Shown here: one piece after another, positions 39,033-48,061 of the stretch
Layout: each line of letters opens with the position of its first letter
How positions within the stretch are numbered: the stretch's first letter is position 1
Assembly (NCBI GenBank): GCA_019565575.1
Contig: CP067379.1
Span: 2,232,001-2,296,000 of the forward strand
Length of the DNA: 64,000 nt
DNA from: Flavobacterium covae
GTDB lineage: Bacteria; Bacteroidota; Bacteroidia; Flavobacteriales; Flavobacteriaceae
Direction of reading: 5' to 3'
Notes under the pieces: generated by a model
Databases searched by the model: none
Told to the model about the DNA's origin: nothing
Seen by the model: only the letters and a program-made list of their open reading frames with translations
Translations under genes and position numbers: made by a program

Positions 39033-40432
39033 TTATTTTTTATTGTATCCTAGGATTTCTAAAATTTCTTCTGCTTTTTGTTCTTCTGAGAAAACTTCTG
39101 TTGCAAAAATGCCATTTTTGTCCTTATCAATTAAAATGTGTTTAGGTTGTGGCAAAATACAGTGATGTAAACCTCCATGTCCTCCTATAGTTTCTTGATA
39201 GGCACCTGTGTTGAAAAAACCGATATATAAGGGCTTTTCTTTATTGTATTTAGGTAGATAAATTGCATTCATGTGCTGTTCAGAATTATAATAATCATCA
39301 CCATCACATGTTAAACCTCCTAGGAGTACTCTTTCGTAAGTGTCATTCCAGCGGTTTACGGCTAGCATGACAAAGCGTTTGTTAATTGCCCATGTATCAG
39401 GAAGAGTTGTGATAAAAGAAGAATCTATCATATTCCAGTTTTCTCTATCGTTTTGTTTTTTTTGATACAATACCTGATAGATAGCTCCTCCTGCTTCTCC
39501 AACTGTAAAGGATCCGAATTCAGTAAATATATGAGGAACAGGAACTTCTGCTTCGTCACAAGCAATTTTAATTTGATTCAATATTTCATCTACCATGTAT
39601 TGATAATCGTATTCAAAAGCTAATGAATTTTTGATAGGAAATCCTCCTCCAATGTTTAAACTATCTAAAGTAGGACATTCTTTTTTTAGATTAATGTAAA
39701 CCTTCATACATTTTAATAGCTCATTCCAATAATAGGCAGTATCACGTATACCAGCATTAATAAAAAAGTGAAGCATTTTTAATTCAACTTTTTTATTGTC
39801 TTGAATGTTTTTTCTATAAAAGGGACAATGTCTTTATAACCTATCCCTAAACGAGAGGTGTAAAATTCAAATTTAGGTTCTTCTTCGGCTGCTATACGGA
39901 TTCCTATTTTAAATTTACCGTCTATTTCTTCTTGTAATAGGTCTAATTCTTCAAAATTATCAATTACAGGAACTGTATTTCTATGTCCATTGTTGATTAA
40001 TCGGGCAATATTGGTTACATATTGTCCGCGTTTAAAACCATTGCAAACAACAAAAGTGTTTTTATTGATTCTTCCATCTTCCATTAATTTTTCAACAATA
40101 TTAATGTCAAAAGCAGAAGAGGTTTCAATGTGAATATTGTTTTTTAAAGCTTCATTTAAAATAAATTCAAAATGTGAACTTTTAGTACAATAACAATAAT
40201 AATATTTTGCCTCATATCCATGTTTTTCCATGGCATTACGAAACCACATCTTGGCTTTGTTGATATTTTGAGAAATTTTAGGTAAATAAGTAAACTTTAG
40301 AGGTGTTCCGTATTGTTCCACTAATTTCATTAGGTCAATACCATGAAATTGTAGGTGATCTTTGCTTAAAGTGAACTCTTCTTGAGGAAAATAAAATGTT
40401 TGATTGATTAAGTCGAAATATTTTGTATTCAT
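39033..40432 (-). CDS. speA: Arginine decarboxylase, PLP-dependent (one frameshift)
   Basis: Bridging one break gives about 466 residues of the alanine-racemase-fold decarboxylase common in Bacteroidetes. The N-terminal part has GTPLKFTYLPKISQNINKAK, YYYCYCTKSSHFEF (the lysine is the likely PLP site) and KIGIRIAAEEEP. The C-terminal part has LDSLNIGGGFPIKN, TEFGSFTVGEAGG, GLTCDGDDYY and FFNTGAYQETIGGHGGLHHC. It makes agmatine from arginine. The break is one A missing in the run at 39789-39794. It is first in a cluster with the DHS-like and acidic-protein genes. Confidence 0.88.
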
Positions 40433-40598
40433 TTAGCTATAAATAAATTGTAATTAAAATTAATAAAAAAACTCTATACAATTTATTCAAATACGAATAT
40501 TCGCAAAAATGATTTCTAGTTCGGTGTAAAGGGGTTCATCCATGCTGGCAAAAATAAAAAATAATAGCTTTTTACTCCAAAGAAAATTTTTAAAAAAA

Positions 40599-41654
40599 TC
40601 AATTTTTATAATCATTAAAAGCAGCCAGAATTTCAGAGTGCTCTACTGTTTGATTTATTACGCATTGACCGATAGAATTTAGAAGACTAAATTGTACTTT
40701 TCCAAATTCGTTTTTCTTGTCATGAATTAATAAATTGATAATAAAATTAATTTCATCAGAATCAAAAGAAATAGAATCGTATATGCCACAGATTAAATTT
40801 TTTATTTCTAGATATTCATCTGCTGATAAAAGCTTTTTTTTGAATGATAAAAAGCTTTCTAATATCATACCGCAAGCAATAGCTTCTCCGTGGAGTAATC
40901 GTTCTTTGTTAGAATGTTCTAAAAAAAAAGTTTCGATTGCATGTCCTAATGTATGCCCAAAATTAAGCGTTTTTCTAATGCCTATTTCTCGAGGATCTTG
41001 TTCCACAATTTGTGCTTTTATAGTTACTGATTCCTTAATTATTGAATCAAAATCCTGAAAATTAATAGAAGAAAGATCTTTAAAACGATTCCAGTGATTT
41101 TTGTTAGCAATAAGCCCATGTTTGAGCATTTCTGCTAAACCTGAGCGGAGTTCTCTTTGTGATAAAGATTGTAAGTAATAGGAATCAATTAATACCATAT
41201 TAGGTTGTGTAATCGTTCCAATTTGATTTTTGAGTCCGCCTAAATCAATTCCGTTTTTACCTCCAATGGAAGCATCTACCATAGAGAGTAAGGTTGTGGG
41301 AATATTTATAAAAGAAAGACCTCTTTTAAAAGTAGAGGCAATAAATCCTCCCATATCTGTAATAACCCCTCCGCCTATGTTAATAATTAAACTTTTTCGA
41401 TCAGCACCTAATTCAGTTAAAGCTTCCCATATATTCACGCAAGTTTCAATTGTTTTATTTTCTTCACCTGCTTCTAGTTCTATTATTTCTAAAGATAGTT
41501 CAGTTTCTAATTTTGGTAAAAAATAAGGAAGGCAATATTCATTAGTGTTTTCATCTACAATAATGAAAATTTTTGAAAATTTATTTTCTTTTAGAAAATG
41601 ATTTAATACATAATAATCATTATTTACAAAATATACTGAAAAAGGAGCCTGCAT
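40599..41654 (-). CDS. aroB: 3-dehydroquinate synthase
   Basis: The enzyme of about 351 residues converts DAHP to 3-dehydroquinate in the shikimate pathway, using NAD and a divalent metal. It carries LEAGEENKTIETC, LIINIGGGVITDMGGFIAST, the IPTTLLSMVDASIGGKNGID stretch and metal ligands in ELRSGLAEMLKHGLI and LNFGHTLGHAIET. I chose ATG 41654 (MQAPFSV); an ATG nine codons upstream is possible. It is divergent from the proline dehydrogenase gene. Confidence 0.95.
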   Translation of the reverse strand: MQAPFSVYFVNNDYYVLNHFLKENKFSKIFIIVDENTNEYCLPYFLPKLETELSLEIIELEAGEENKTIETCVNIWEALTELGADRKSLIINIGGGVITDMGGFIASTFKRGLSFINIPTTLLSMVDASIGGKNGIDLGGLKNQIGTITQPNMVLIDSYYLQSLSQRELRSGLAEMLKHGLIANKNHWNRFKDLSSINFQDFDSIIKESVTIKAQIVEQDPREIGIRKTLNFGHTLGHAIETFFLEHSNKERLLHGEAIACGMILESFLSFKKKLLSADEYLEIKNLICGIYDSISFDSDEINFIINLLIHDKKNEFGKVQFSLLNSIGQCVINQTVEHSEILAAFNDYKN

Positions 41655-41723
41655 TTTTTTGAGAATTAAGTTTTTGTGCAAAATAAAATAAAAAATACTA
41701 TATAAATTATGAAGTCATGACTT

Positions 41724-41731
41724 TATATTTG
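41724..41731 (+). promoter_or_regulatory. -7 promoter box of the proline dehydrogenase gene
   Basis: TATATTTG fits TAnnTTTG and lies inside the open frame extending upstream of ATG 41750. Translation must therefore start at 41750, not at 41717. Confidence 0.6.
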
Positions 41732-41749
41732 CATAAGAAAAAAAATAAG

Positions 41750-42919
41750 ATGGAAAAAATATTTGACAATACACAAAATGCTTTTAGTTTAAAAAGCGAT
41801 ACAGAGTTGGAAAGGGCTCATTTTTTGTTTAAAGTAATTGATTCTGAGCCTTTAGTGAAAATAGGGACAGCCGTTACTAATTTTGCTCTAAAAGCAAAAT
41901 TGCCAGTAGAAGGATTAATTAGAGCTACTGTGTTTGATCATTTTTGTGGAGGAGTATCAGAAGATGATTGTATTCCTGTAGTAGATAAAATGTTTACGAA
42001 AGGAGTTTCATCAGTTTTAGACTACTCTGTAGAAGGAAAAGAAGATGAATCGGCTTTTGATGATGCAATGAATAAGACGTTAAAAATTATTCTTTTTGCT
42101 AAAGAAAAAAAAGCGATTCCTTTTGCTGTTTTTAAACCTACTGGCTTCGGGCGATTTGAATTGTATCAAAAAATAGGGGAAAGAGAAGAATTAACAGAGT
42201 TAGAACAGGCAGAATGGAAGCGAGTAGAAGAACGTTTTGATAAGGTATGTAAGTTAGCTTATGAAAATGATATTGCTCTATTAATTGATGGAGAAGAAAG
42301 TTGGATGCAAGATGCTGCTGATAATTTAGTAGCTCAAATGATGCAAAAATATAATAAAGAAAAAGCCATCGTATATAATACATTGCAAATGTATCGTTGG
42401 GATCGTTTGGGGTATTTAAAAAAATTACATGCTCAAGCTGAAAAAGAAGGATTTCATATAGGAATGAAATTAGTTCGAGGAGCCTATATGGAAAAAGAAA
42501 ATGCAAGAGCGCAAGAAAAAGGTTACAAGAGTCCAATATGTGAATCTAAACAAGCAACAGATTATAATTTTAATGATGCAGTAGCTTATATGATGGAACA
42601 TATAGATAAAATGGCCATTTTTGCAGGAACTCATAACGAAGAAAGTTCATATAAGCTAATGGAAATAATGGCACATAAAGGAGTCGCTAAAAATGATTTT
42701 AGAGTTTGGTTTGGTCAATTATACGGAATGAGTGATAATATTAGTTATAATTTAGCAGCGAACGGGTATAATGTTGCTAAATATTTACCTTTTGGCCCAG
42801 TTAAAGATGTAATGCCTTATTTAATAAGAAGAGCCGAAGAAAATACATCAGTAGCAGGTCAAACAAGTAGAGAACTCACACTGATAAAAAAAGAACGAAA
42901 CAGAAGAAAACAAAAATAA
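41750..42919 (+). CDS. Proline dehydrogenase
   Basis: The 389-residue FAD enzyme oxidises proline to pyrroline-5-carboxylate. Signatures are PFAVFKPTGFGRFELYQ (about 123-139), ALLIDGEESWMQDAAD (about 179-194), the barrel segment TLQMYRWDRLGYLK (about 212-225), KLVRGAYMEKENARA (about 242-256) and a C-terminal YLIRRAEENTS. It is a stand-alone domain, not a PutA fusion. The start is fixed by the promoter box at 41724. Confidence 0.93.
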   Translation: MEKIFDNTQNAFSLKSDTELERAHFLFKVIDSEPLVKIGTAVTNFALKAKLPVEGLIRATVFDHFCGGVSEDDCIPVVDKMFTKGVSSVLDYSVEGKEDESAFDDAMNKTLKIILFAKEKKAIPFAVFKPTGFGRFELYQKIGEREELTELEQAEWKRVEERFDKVCKLAYENDIALLIDGEESWMQDAADNLVAQMMQKYNKEKAIVYNTLQMYRWDRLGYLKKLHAQAEKEGFHIGMKLVRGAYMEKENARAQEKGYKSPICESKQATDYNFNDAVAYMMEHIDKMAIFAGTHNEESSYKLMEIMAHKGVAKNDFRVWFGQLYGMSDNISYNLAANGYNVAKYLPFGPVKDVMPYLIRRAEENTSVAGQTSRELTLIKKERNRRKQK

Positions 42920-42985
42920 AAATATTGCAGCTCCATATATCGTATGATTTTAAAGCTGCAATGTTTGTTATATTTTATGAATTAG

Positions 42986-43891
42986 ATGAATTTAACTATT
43001 TTAGGTTGCTATGCTGCTACACCTAGGACATTTACCAATCCTACATCGCAGGTTTTAGAAATTAATAATCGTTTATTTTTAATTGATTGTGGAGAGGGAA
43101 CACAAACACAATTGAGGAAAAATAAAATTCGATTTACGGCTATTAATCACATTTTTATTTCTCATTTACACGGAGACCATTTTTATGGACTGATAGGGTT
43201 AATCTCTACTTTTACCTTATTAAACAGACATAACCCACTCACGATTTATGGACCTGTAGGTATAAAAGAAGTTATTAAATTACAATTACGTTTAGCAAAC
43301 TCATGGCCTCAATATGAATTGAATTTTGTAGAACTTAAATCTAAAAAAACAGAAATTATATACGAAGACAAAAAAGTAATAGTACGAACAATTCCTTTGA
43401 AACATAGAGTTTATACTAATGGTTTTTTATTTATAGAAAAAGAAAAGGAACGAAAACTAAATATAGATAAAGTACAGGAATATCAGATAGAAAGTTGTTA
43501 TTTTCAAAATATTAAAAATGGACGAGATGTTGTTTTAGAAGATGGACGTGTAATTTCAAACCAAGTTCTAAGTCTTGATCCTCCTAAGCCCAAAAGCTAC
43601 GCTTTTTGTTCTGATACAATATATGATGAAAGCATAGTACCTATCATAAAAGGAGTACAAGTCCTTTATCATGAGTCTACGTTTTTAAATGGAGAAGAAC
43701 ATATTGCTGAAAAAACAATGCACTCAACAGCTCAACAAGCAGCCTTAATAGCTCAACAAGCTAATGTAGAGAAATTAATTCTAGGACATTATTCTACTCG
43801 ATACGAATCTATAAAACCTTTTAAAAAAGAAGCAGAAGCAGTATTTAAAAATGTCTTATTAGGAGATGATGGTGCTTGTTTTGAATTTTAA
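42986..43891 (+). CDS. rnz: Ribonuclease Z
   Basis: The 301-residue zinc endonuclease trims tRNA 3' ends. It starts MNLTILGCYAATPRT, followed by LIDCGEGTQTQL and the metal motif ISHLHGDHFYGLIGL (about 58-72). IPLKHRVYTNGF (about 135-146), YAFCSDTIYDE, LYHESTFLNGEE and KLILGHYSTRY (about 261-271) supply the remaining ligands and the conserved HST loop. The long TAxxTRxxGY-type exosite fits RNase Z over other MBL hydrolases. It is the second MBL-fold gene in the window. Confidence 0.93.
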   Translation: MNLTILGCYAATPRTFTNPTSQVLEINNRLFLIDCGEGTQTQLRKNKIRFTAINHIFISHLHGDHFYGLIGLISTFTLLNRHNPLTIYGPVGIKEVIKLQLRLANSWPQYELNFVELKSKKTEIIYEDKKVIVRTIPLKHRVYTNGFLFIEKEKERKLNIDKVQEYQIESCYFQNIKNGRDVVLEDGRVISNQVLSLDPPKPKSYAFCSDTIYDESIVPIIKGVQVLYHESTFLNGEEHIAEKTMHSTAQQAALIAQQANVEKLILGHYSTRYESIKPFKKEAEAVFKNVLLGDDGACFEF

Positions 43892-44382
43892 ATAAAATTC
43901 TTCTAAATTAATAGTAAGAAAAAAACTATATTAACCATCGTTATTAGAAGATAAGTAACAATAGATTTATTCTGAGAACTTCCATCAAGTTTAAATCTAT
44001 ACCATTAACCTATCTGAATAAAATGAAATATTAGATTTAGTTAATGGTAATTTTAGATAAAAAAAATTTAAATCTAAAAAAGTACTCCATTTATGATTTT
44101 AGTACGTGGAAAATTTTAGTATACTTTATCTGTCGTAAAATAAAGATTAAAATAAAATTTAGGATAAATAAAGAAGTTTATTCTATACTGAAGAATCATT
44201 TATATTATCAATACAGAAATATAAAGAAACAATAGCATACAGCTATAAAACCAAAGTCGCTTGAAATAAAAATAAATCATGATACAAAGTAAGTTTGTAG
44301 AATAAAAAAACTTTGAATTGTTAAAAATAATAAGTTTGTATTTCTTACACAGTAAAAAAAAATAACAACTGAATTAACAAAA
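43892..44382. other. AT-rich intergenic stretch before pdxH
   Basis: A 63-codon frame at 44044-44235 is lysine/isoleucine-rich low-complexity sequence without a recognisable motif, and I do not call it a gene. The pdxH promoter box is at 44331. Confidence 0.5.
44331..44338 (+). promoter_or_regulatory. -7 promoter box of pdxH
   Basis: TAAGTTTG fits TAnnTTTG, with a TTTG at 44312 that is somewhat close (15-base gap). Confidence 0.5.
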
Positions 44383-45026
44383 ATGGAAGATTTAAGTAAT
44401 TATAGAAAAGTATATCAAAGGAGTGAATTATTAGAAGAAAACATTCCAGAAGACCCTATAAATCTTTTTCATCGTTGGTTTCATGAGGTAGAAGAATTTG
44501 GGGGAGTAGATGAAGTAAATGCTATGACGATTTCAACAATAGGACTAGATGGATTTCCAAAAGCAAGAGTGGTTTTGTTGAAAAGATACAATGAAGAAGG
44601 TTTTGTTTTTTATACCAACTATTTATCAGAAAAAGGGAAAGCAATTACAGCAAATCCAAACGTATGTCTTTCTTTTTTTGGCATTCAATGGAGCGTCAAG
44701 TCATTATAAAAGGAATAGCTCAAAAAATTTCACCTTCTATCTCAGATGCTTACTTTGATTCAAGACCTAGTGGAAGTAAATTAGGTGCAATAGTTTCAAA
44801 ACAAAGTGAAGTAATTCCAAGTAGAGCCTTTTTAGATCAAAAATTACATAAATTAGAAATAGATTTAAAAGGAAAAGATATTGTTCGACCAGATTATTGG
44901 GGAGGATTTCTAATAGAACCTAAAGAAGTAGAATTCTGGCAAGGACGTCCAAATAGGCTACATGATCGTATTAGGTATCAATTAAAGGAAGAATTTAATT
45001 GGGAAATTAGTCGGTTATCCCCTTGA
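44383..45026 (+). CDS. pdxH: Pyridoxamine 5'-phosphate oxidase (one frameshift)
   Basis: Bridging one break gives about 214 residues. The FMN enzyme oxidises pyridoxine- or pyridoxamine-phosphate to PLP. It contains NAMTISTIGLDGFPKARVVL (about 47-66), FVFYTNYLSEKGKAI, then FFWHSMERQVIIKG, FDSRPSGSKLGAIVSKQSE and the C-terminal VEFWQGRPNRLHDRIRYQ and WEISRLSP. One T is missing in the run 44673-44679. It is monocistronic. Confidence 0.92.
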
Positions 45027-45090
45027 AAATAACTTATAACGTAAGTTTTTTCTTACTTTTTAAAATAAAATATGCTTTTTATCGATTTTA

Positions 45091-45123
45091 TTTGTAATTT
45101 AATCGAAACTTGTTTTATATTTG
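45091..45123 (+). promoter_or_regulatory. Orphan promoter of a possible small RNA
   Basis: TTTG (45091-45094) and TATATTTG (45116-45123) are separated by 21 bases, close to the Bacteroidetes consensus spacing, but no protein gene follows on this strand for 800 bases. Confidence 0.5.
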
Positions 45124-45129
45124 TAACAG

Positions 45130-45258
45130 AAATCAGAACAACATTTGTTTTTAGACCTTTAAAAAATCTGAAAATAAATTCATGATAGTTTAGTTTTTTA
45201 GTTTGTTTATTTGATTGAGAAGTGCCTCTTATCCCCAAGAATAGAGGTGCTTTCTTTC
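45130..45258 (+). ncRNA. Candidate small RNA
   Basis: The stretch begins about 7 bases after an orphan TATATTTG box and ends at a hairpin where AAGTGCCTCT pairs with AGAGGTGCTT, followed by T-rich sequence. There is no conserved reading frame. The boundaries and existence are inferred from these two signals only. Confidence 0.35.
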
Positions 45259-45335
45259 ATTTTATAGGACTATTTAAAAGAAGATATTGTAAGAATGTTT
45301 GTTTAGTATACACTCATTTCATTTAGTGTGGTAAA

Positions 45336-45372
45336 AGTCAATTTTGAAAAATTCAAAGTTGGCTTTTTTTAT
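45336..45372 (+). terminator. Possible second terminator
   Basis: AGTCAATTTTGAA pairs with TTCAAAGTTGGCT (several G-T pairs) and is followed by a run of T. Confidence 0.5.
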
Positions 45373-45464
45373 AAATATTAGAATTATAAATTATCTCTCT
45401 ATTGATTTTGATTTTTTTACTTGAATAAAAAGAGAGTGTAAAGGTGGGAGTAAAATAAAAAAAA

Positions 45465-45770
45465 GCAGACCTGTAAGCCGGATTCTGTACATAATAAATA
45501 TGTCCTTATCATTTATCTAGTCAAATTATTGCTAATTTGATCCATCTGCCTACCCCTCAGCAACGGGCGAGCAACCCTTAACTACTGATATACATGGCAT
45601 TTCACCGCATAGAGTTTACCTGATTTCACTACAGCATTATCTGTACATTCTTTCTGTTGCACTTGTCCTCCTCTGAATTGTTTCAAAGTGACGGGTGTTA
45701 CCCGCTACGCTTGCTCTATGGTGTCCGGACTTTCCTCCCTCTAAAAATAGAGAGCGATAAGGCGATCTGC
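45465..45770 (-). ncRNA. rnpB: RNase P RNA (class A)
   Basis: On the minus strand the 5' P1 arm GCAGATC pairs with GGTCTGC at the 3' end. The universally conserved GAGGAAAGTCCGGACACC and ATAGAGCAAGCG follow the start, and ACAGAATCCGGCTTACAGG precedes the 3' end with a T8 run. The length of about 306 bases is slightly short but in range. The product is the catalytic RNA of RNase P, which removes tRNA 5' leaders. The 5' end is set by the promoter box at 45775-45782. Confidence 0.95.
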
Positions 45771-45774
45771 TCTG

Positions 45775-45782
45775 CAAACTTA
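45775..45782 (-). promoter_or_regulatory. -7 promoter box of rnpB
   Basis: TAAGTTTG on the minus strand lies immediately upstream of the RNA 5' end. A TTGG at 45806-45809 is a weak -33 candidate. Confidence 0.6.
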
Positions 45783-45878
45783 TGAATAACTAATGATATA
45801 ATTGCCAATTTAATTCTAAAAAATAAAATATTTTAGTTTTCATGTTTAAAGCAATCTGAAAATAAAAAAAAACTTCCT

Positions 45879-45911
45879 TTTGGAAACTATCGTTTTAATC
45901 TGTTATATTTG
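45879..45911 (+). promoter_or_regulatory. Promoter of dnaX
   Basis: TTTG (45879-45882) and TATATTTG (45904-45911) are 21 bases apart. The position excludes the upstream frame extension and supports the ATG at 45928. Confidence 0.65.
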
Positions 45912-45927
45912 TAGCTCATTTTTGTCT

Positions 45928-47648
45928 ATGGAACAGTTTATTGTATCAGCTCGTAAATACAGACCTCAAACATTTAAGGATGTTGTTGGGCAACAGGCTA
46001 TTACTAATACTTTATTAAATGCCATTGATAATAATCATTTAGCTCAAGCGTTATTATTTACAGGTCCTAGAGGAGTAGGAAAGACTACTTGTGCTCGAAT
46101 TTTAGCAAGAAAAATTAATCAGGAAGGATATGATGATCCCTATGAAGATTTTGCCTTTAATGTATTTGAGCTAGATGCAGCTTCTAATAACTCAGTAGAT
46201 GATATTCGTAATTTGATAGATCAAGTACGAATACCACCACAAACAGGTAAATATAAAGTATATATCATAGACGAGGTGCACATGTTGTCAACTGCGGCTT
46301 TTAATGCTTTCTTAAAGACATTAGAAGAACCTCCTAGGCATGCAATATTTATACTTGCTACAACCGAAAAACATAAAATTATACCAACCATTTTATCTCG
46401 TTGTCAAATTTTTGATTTTAAAAGAATAACAGTTAAAGATGCCAAAGAACATTTAGCAGAAGTGGCAAGGAATCAAGGTATTATGTTTGAAGATGATGCT
46501 TTGCATATAATTGCACAAAAAGCAGATGGAGCTATGCGTGATGCTCTATCTATTTTTGATCGCGTAGTATCTTATTGTGGTAAAAATTTAACAAGAGCTG
46601 CTGTAACTGAAAATTTAAACGTACTTGATTTCGAGTACTATATAAAGGTAACAGATTTAATATTAGAAAATAAAATTCCAGATTTATTATTAGCTTATAA
46701 CGAAATTTTAGCAAAAGGTTTTGATAGCCATCATTTCGTGGCAGGTTTAGCTTCCCATTTTAGAAATTTGTTAGTTTGTAAAAATCCAACCACTTTAATA
46801 CTTCTTGAAGCAGGAGAACATGCACAAAAACTTTATGGAGAACAAGCTCAAAAAGCATCACAAGATTTTTTATTGCAAGGTATTGAATTAGCTAATGATT
46901 GTGATTTAAAATACAAAACCTCCCAAAATCAACGTCTTTTGGTTGAGTTGTGTTTAATGCAGTTAGCCTCTATCACTTTTGATGGAGAAAAAAAAAAGCT
47001 AACTCATTTATAATCCCACCTACTTATTATAGAAACTCTAGTTTTTCCATTACAGAGGCAAAACCAATTGTTGAAACGCCAAAAAATCAGCTCACCAATA
47101 AAGTAAATCTTTCAGGAAAAGAACTAAATAAAGAGCAAGTTTCTCCTGAAAAAAAAGAATCTAAGCCTGAAACTACCCAAGATATAGGACCTAAAGTATC
47201 CTCTTTATCATTGTCAAGTATCCGAGTAAAAAAAGAATTAGAAGCTCAATTAAAACCAGAACAAAAGCATCATGATGAACTACCAGTAGAACCATTTACT
47301 GAAACCGAAATGCTAGAGCAATGGTTAAAGTATGCTCAAAAATTAGGAAACAAAGGATATAAAATTTTAGAATCCTTAATGCTCATTAATGATCCTATTT
47401 TAGAAGGAACTACTATTATTCATGAATTGCCTAATGAAAGTTCAAAAATAGATTTCGAAGGAGAAAAACATGATTTGTTAGGTTATCTAAGAGGAAAACT
47501 ACATAACCATACTATTAATTTAGAGATTAAACTTAACGAAACCATTGAAACAAAAAAAGCATTTACAGCAGAAGAAAAATATCAATTAATGCGCGATATA
47601 AATCCAGCTTTAGATACCTTAAGAAAATTGTTTGATTTAGATGTTTGA
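45928..47648 (+). CDS. dnaX: DNA polymerase III tau/gamma subunit (break at a run of ten A)
   Basis: The clamp-loader ATPase starts MEQFIVSARKYRPQTFKDVV. Walker A is LLFTGPRGVGKTTCARILA (about 42-60), Walker B VYIIDEVHMLSTAAF, followed by sensor 1 (ILATTEKHKIIPTILSRCQI). The usual zinc-binding cysteines after Walker A are absent, as I recall for other Bacteroidetes. The first frame stops after 361 residues, just beyond GEKKK at the A10 run 46988-46997. The -1 frame continues (ANSFIIPPTYY...) to 47648, giving a tau-length protein of about 573 residues. Either one A is missing or slippage makes both a gamma-like and a tau-like product. Confidence 0.93.
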
Positions 47649-48057
47649 TATAAACTGAATTTTTATTAACACTATTTTGTTTAATTTTTTATCTCCAAAA
47701 GTTTTACTAGTGAAAGTATAACGTCATTTTTCATCACTAAAAAACATAGAAGCATACCAAAATAACGAACTTTTAAATATAAATATTTTCTACCTATTCA
47801 AAAAAACAACATTTATCGTACTCATTTCGATCAATTCGTTGTTGTTTTTTGCTTCTGATCTAATTTTTTTATAATCATCTACAAGAAAGATATAACTCTG
47901 TCATTTTGACTGTTTTGTGTGAGTTGTATGTTTAAATAAAAGACATTTTGTCTTAAGAATTGCAATGGAACATAAATTGTTTATTTTAAAACAAATAAAA
48001 GTTTAAAAATACTCCTAAGATTAAAACTAAAATGTTGAACTTGAAATTAAAACTAAA
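47649..48057. other. Intergenic stretch between dnaX and clpB
   Basis: It holds the terminator at 47801-47851 and a tiny upstream reading frame at 48032. No other gene is visible. Confidence 0.55.
47801..47851 (+). terminator. Hairpin terminator after dnaX
   Basis: AAAAAACAAC pairs with GTTGTTTTTT across about 30 bases. Confidence 0.6.
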
Positions 48058-48061
48058 ATGA
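48032..48061 (+). CDS. Nine-codon upstream frame overlapping the clpB start
   Basis: ATG-TTG-AAC-TTG-AAA-TTA-AAA-CTA-AAA-TGA encodes MLNLKLKLK. Its stop overlaps the clpB start as ATGA. The 15-base sequence ATTAAAACTAAAATG occurs both before this ATG and before the clpB ATG. Coupled translation is possible; no direct evidence. Confidence 0.25.
   Translation: MLNLKLKLK

Larger units (their letters stand above)
45027..45464. other. Non-coding stretch between pdxH and rnpB
   Basis: It contains a promoter-like pair at 45091-45123 and two terminator-like hairpins (about 45218-45258 and 45336-45372). The minus-strand 61-codon frame at 45053-45238 has no protein character. Confidence 0.55.

Noticed and set aside
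42138..42536. 132-codon frame antisense to proline dehydrogenase
   Set aside because: Mirror of a well-supported gene; Leu/Phe-rich shadow translation.
44044..44235. 63-codon plus-strand frame
   Set aside because: Lys/Ile-rich low-complexity translation with no motif, promoter or conserved neighbour; expected by chance at this base composition.
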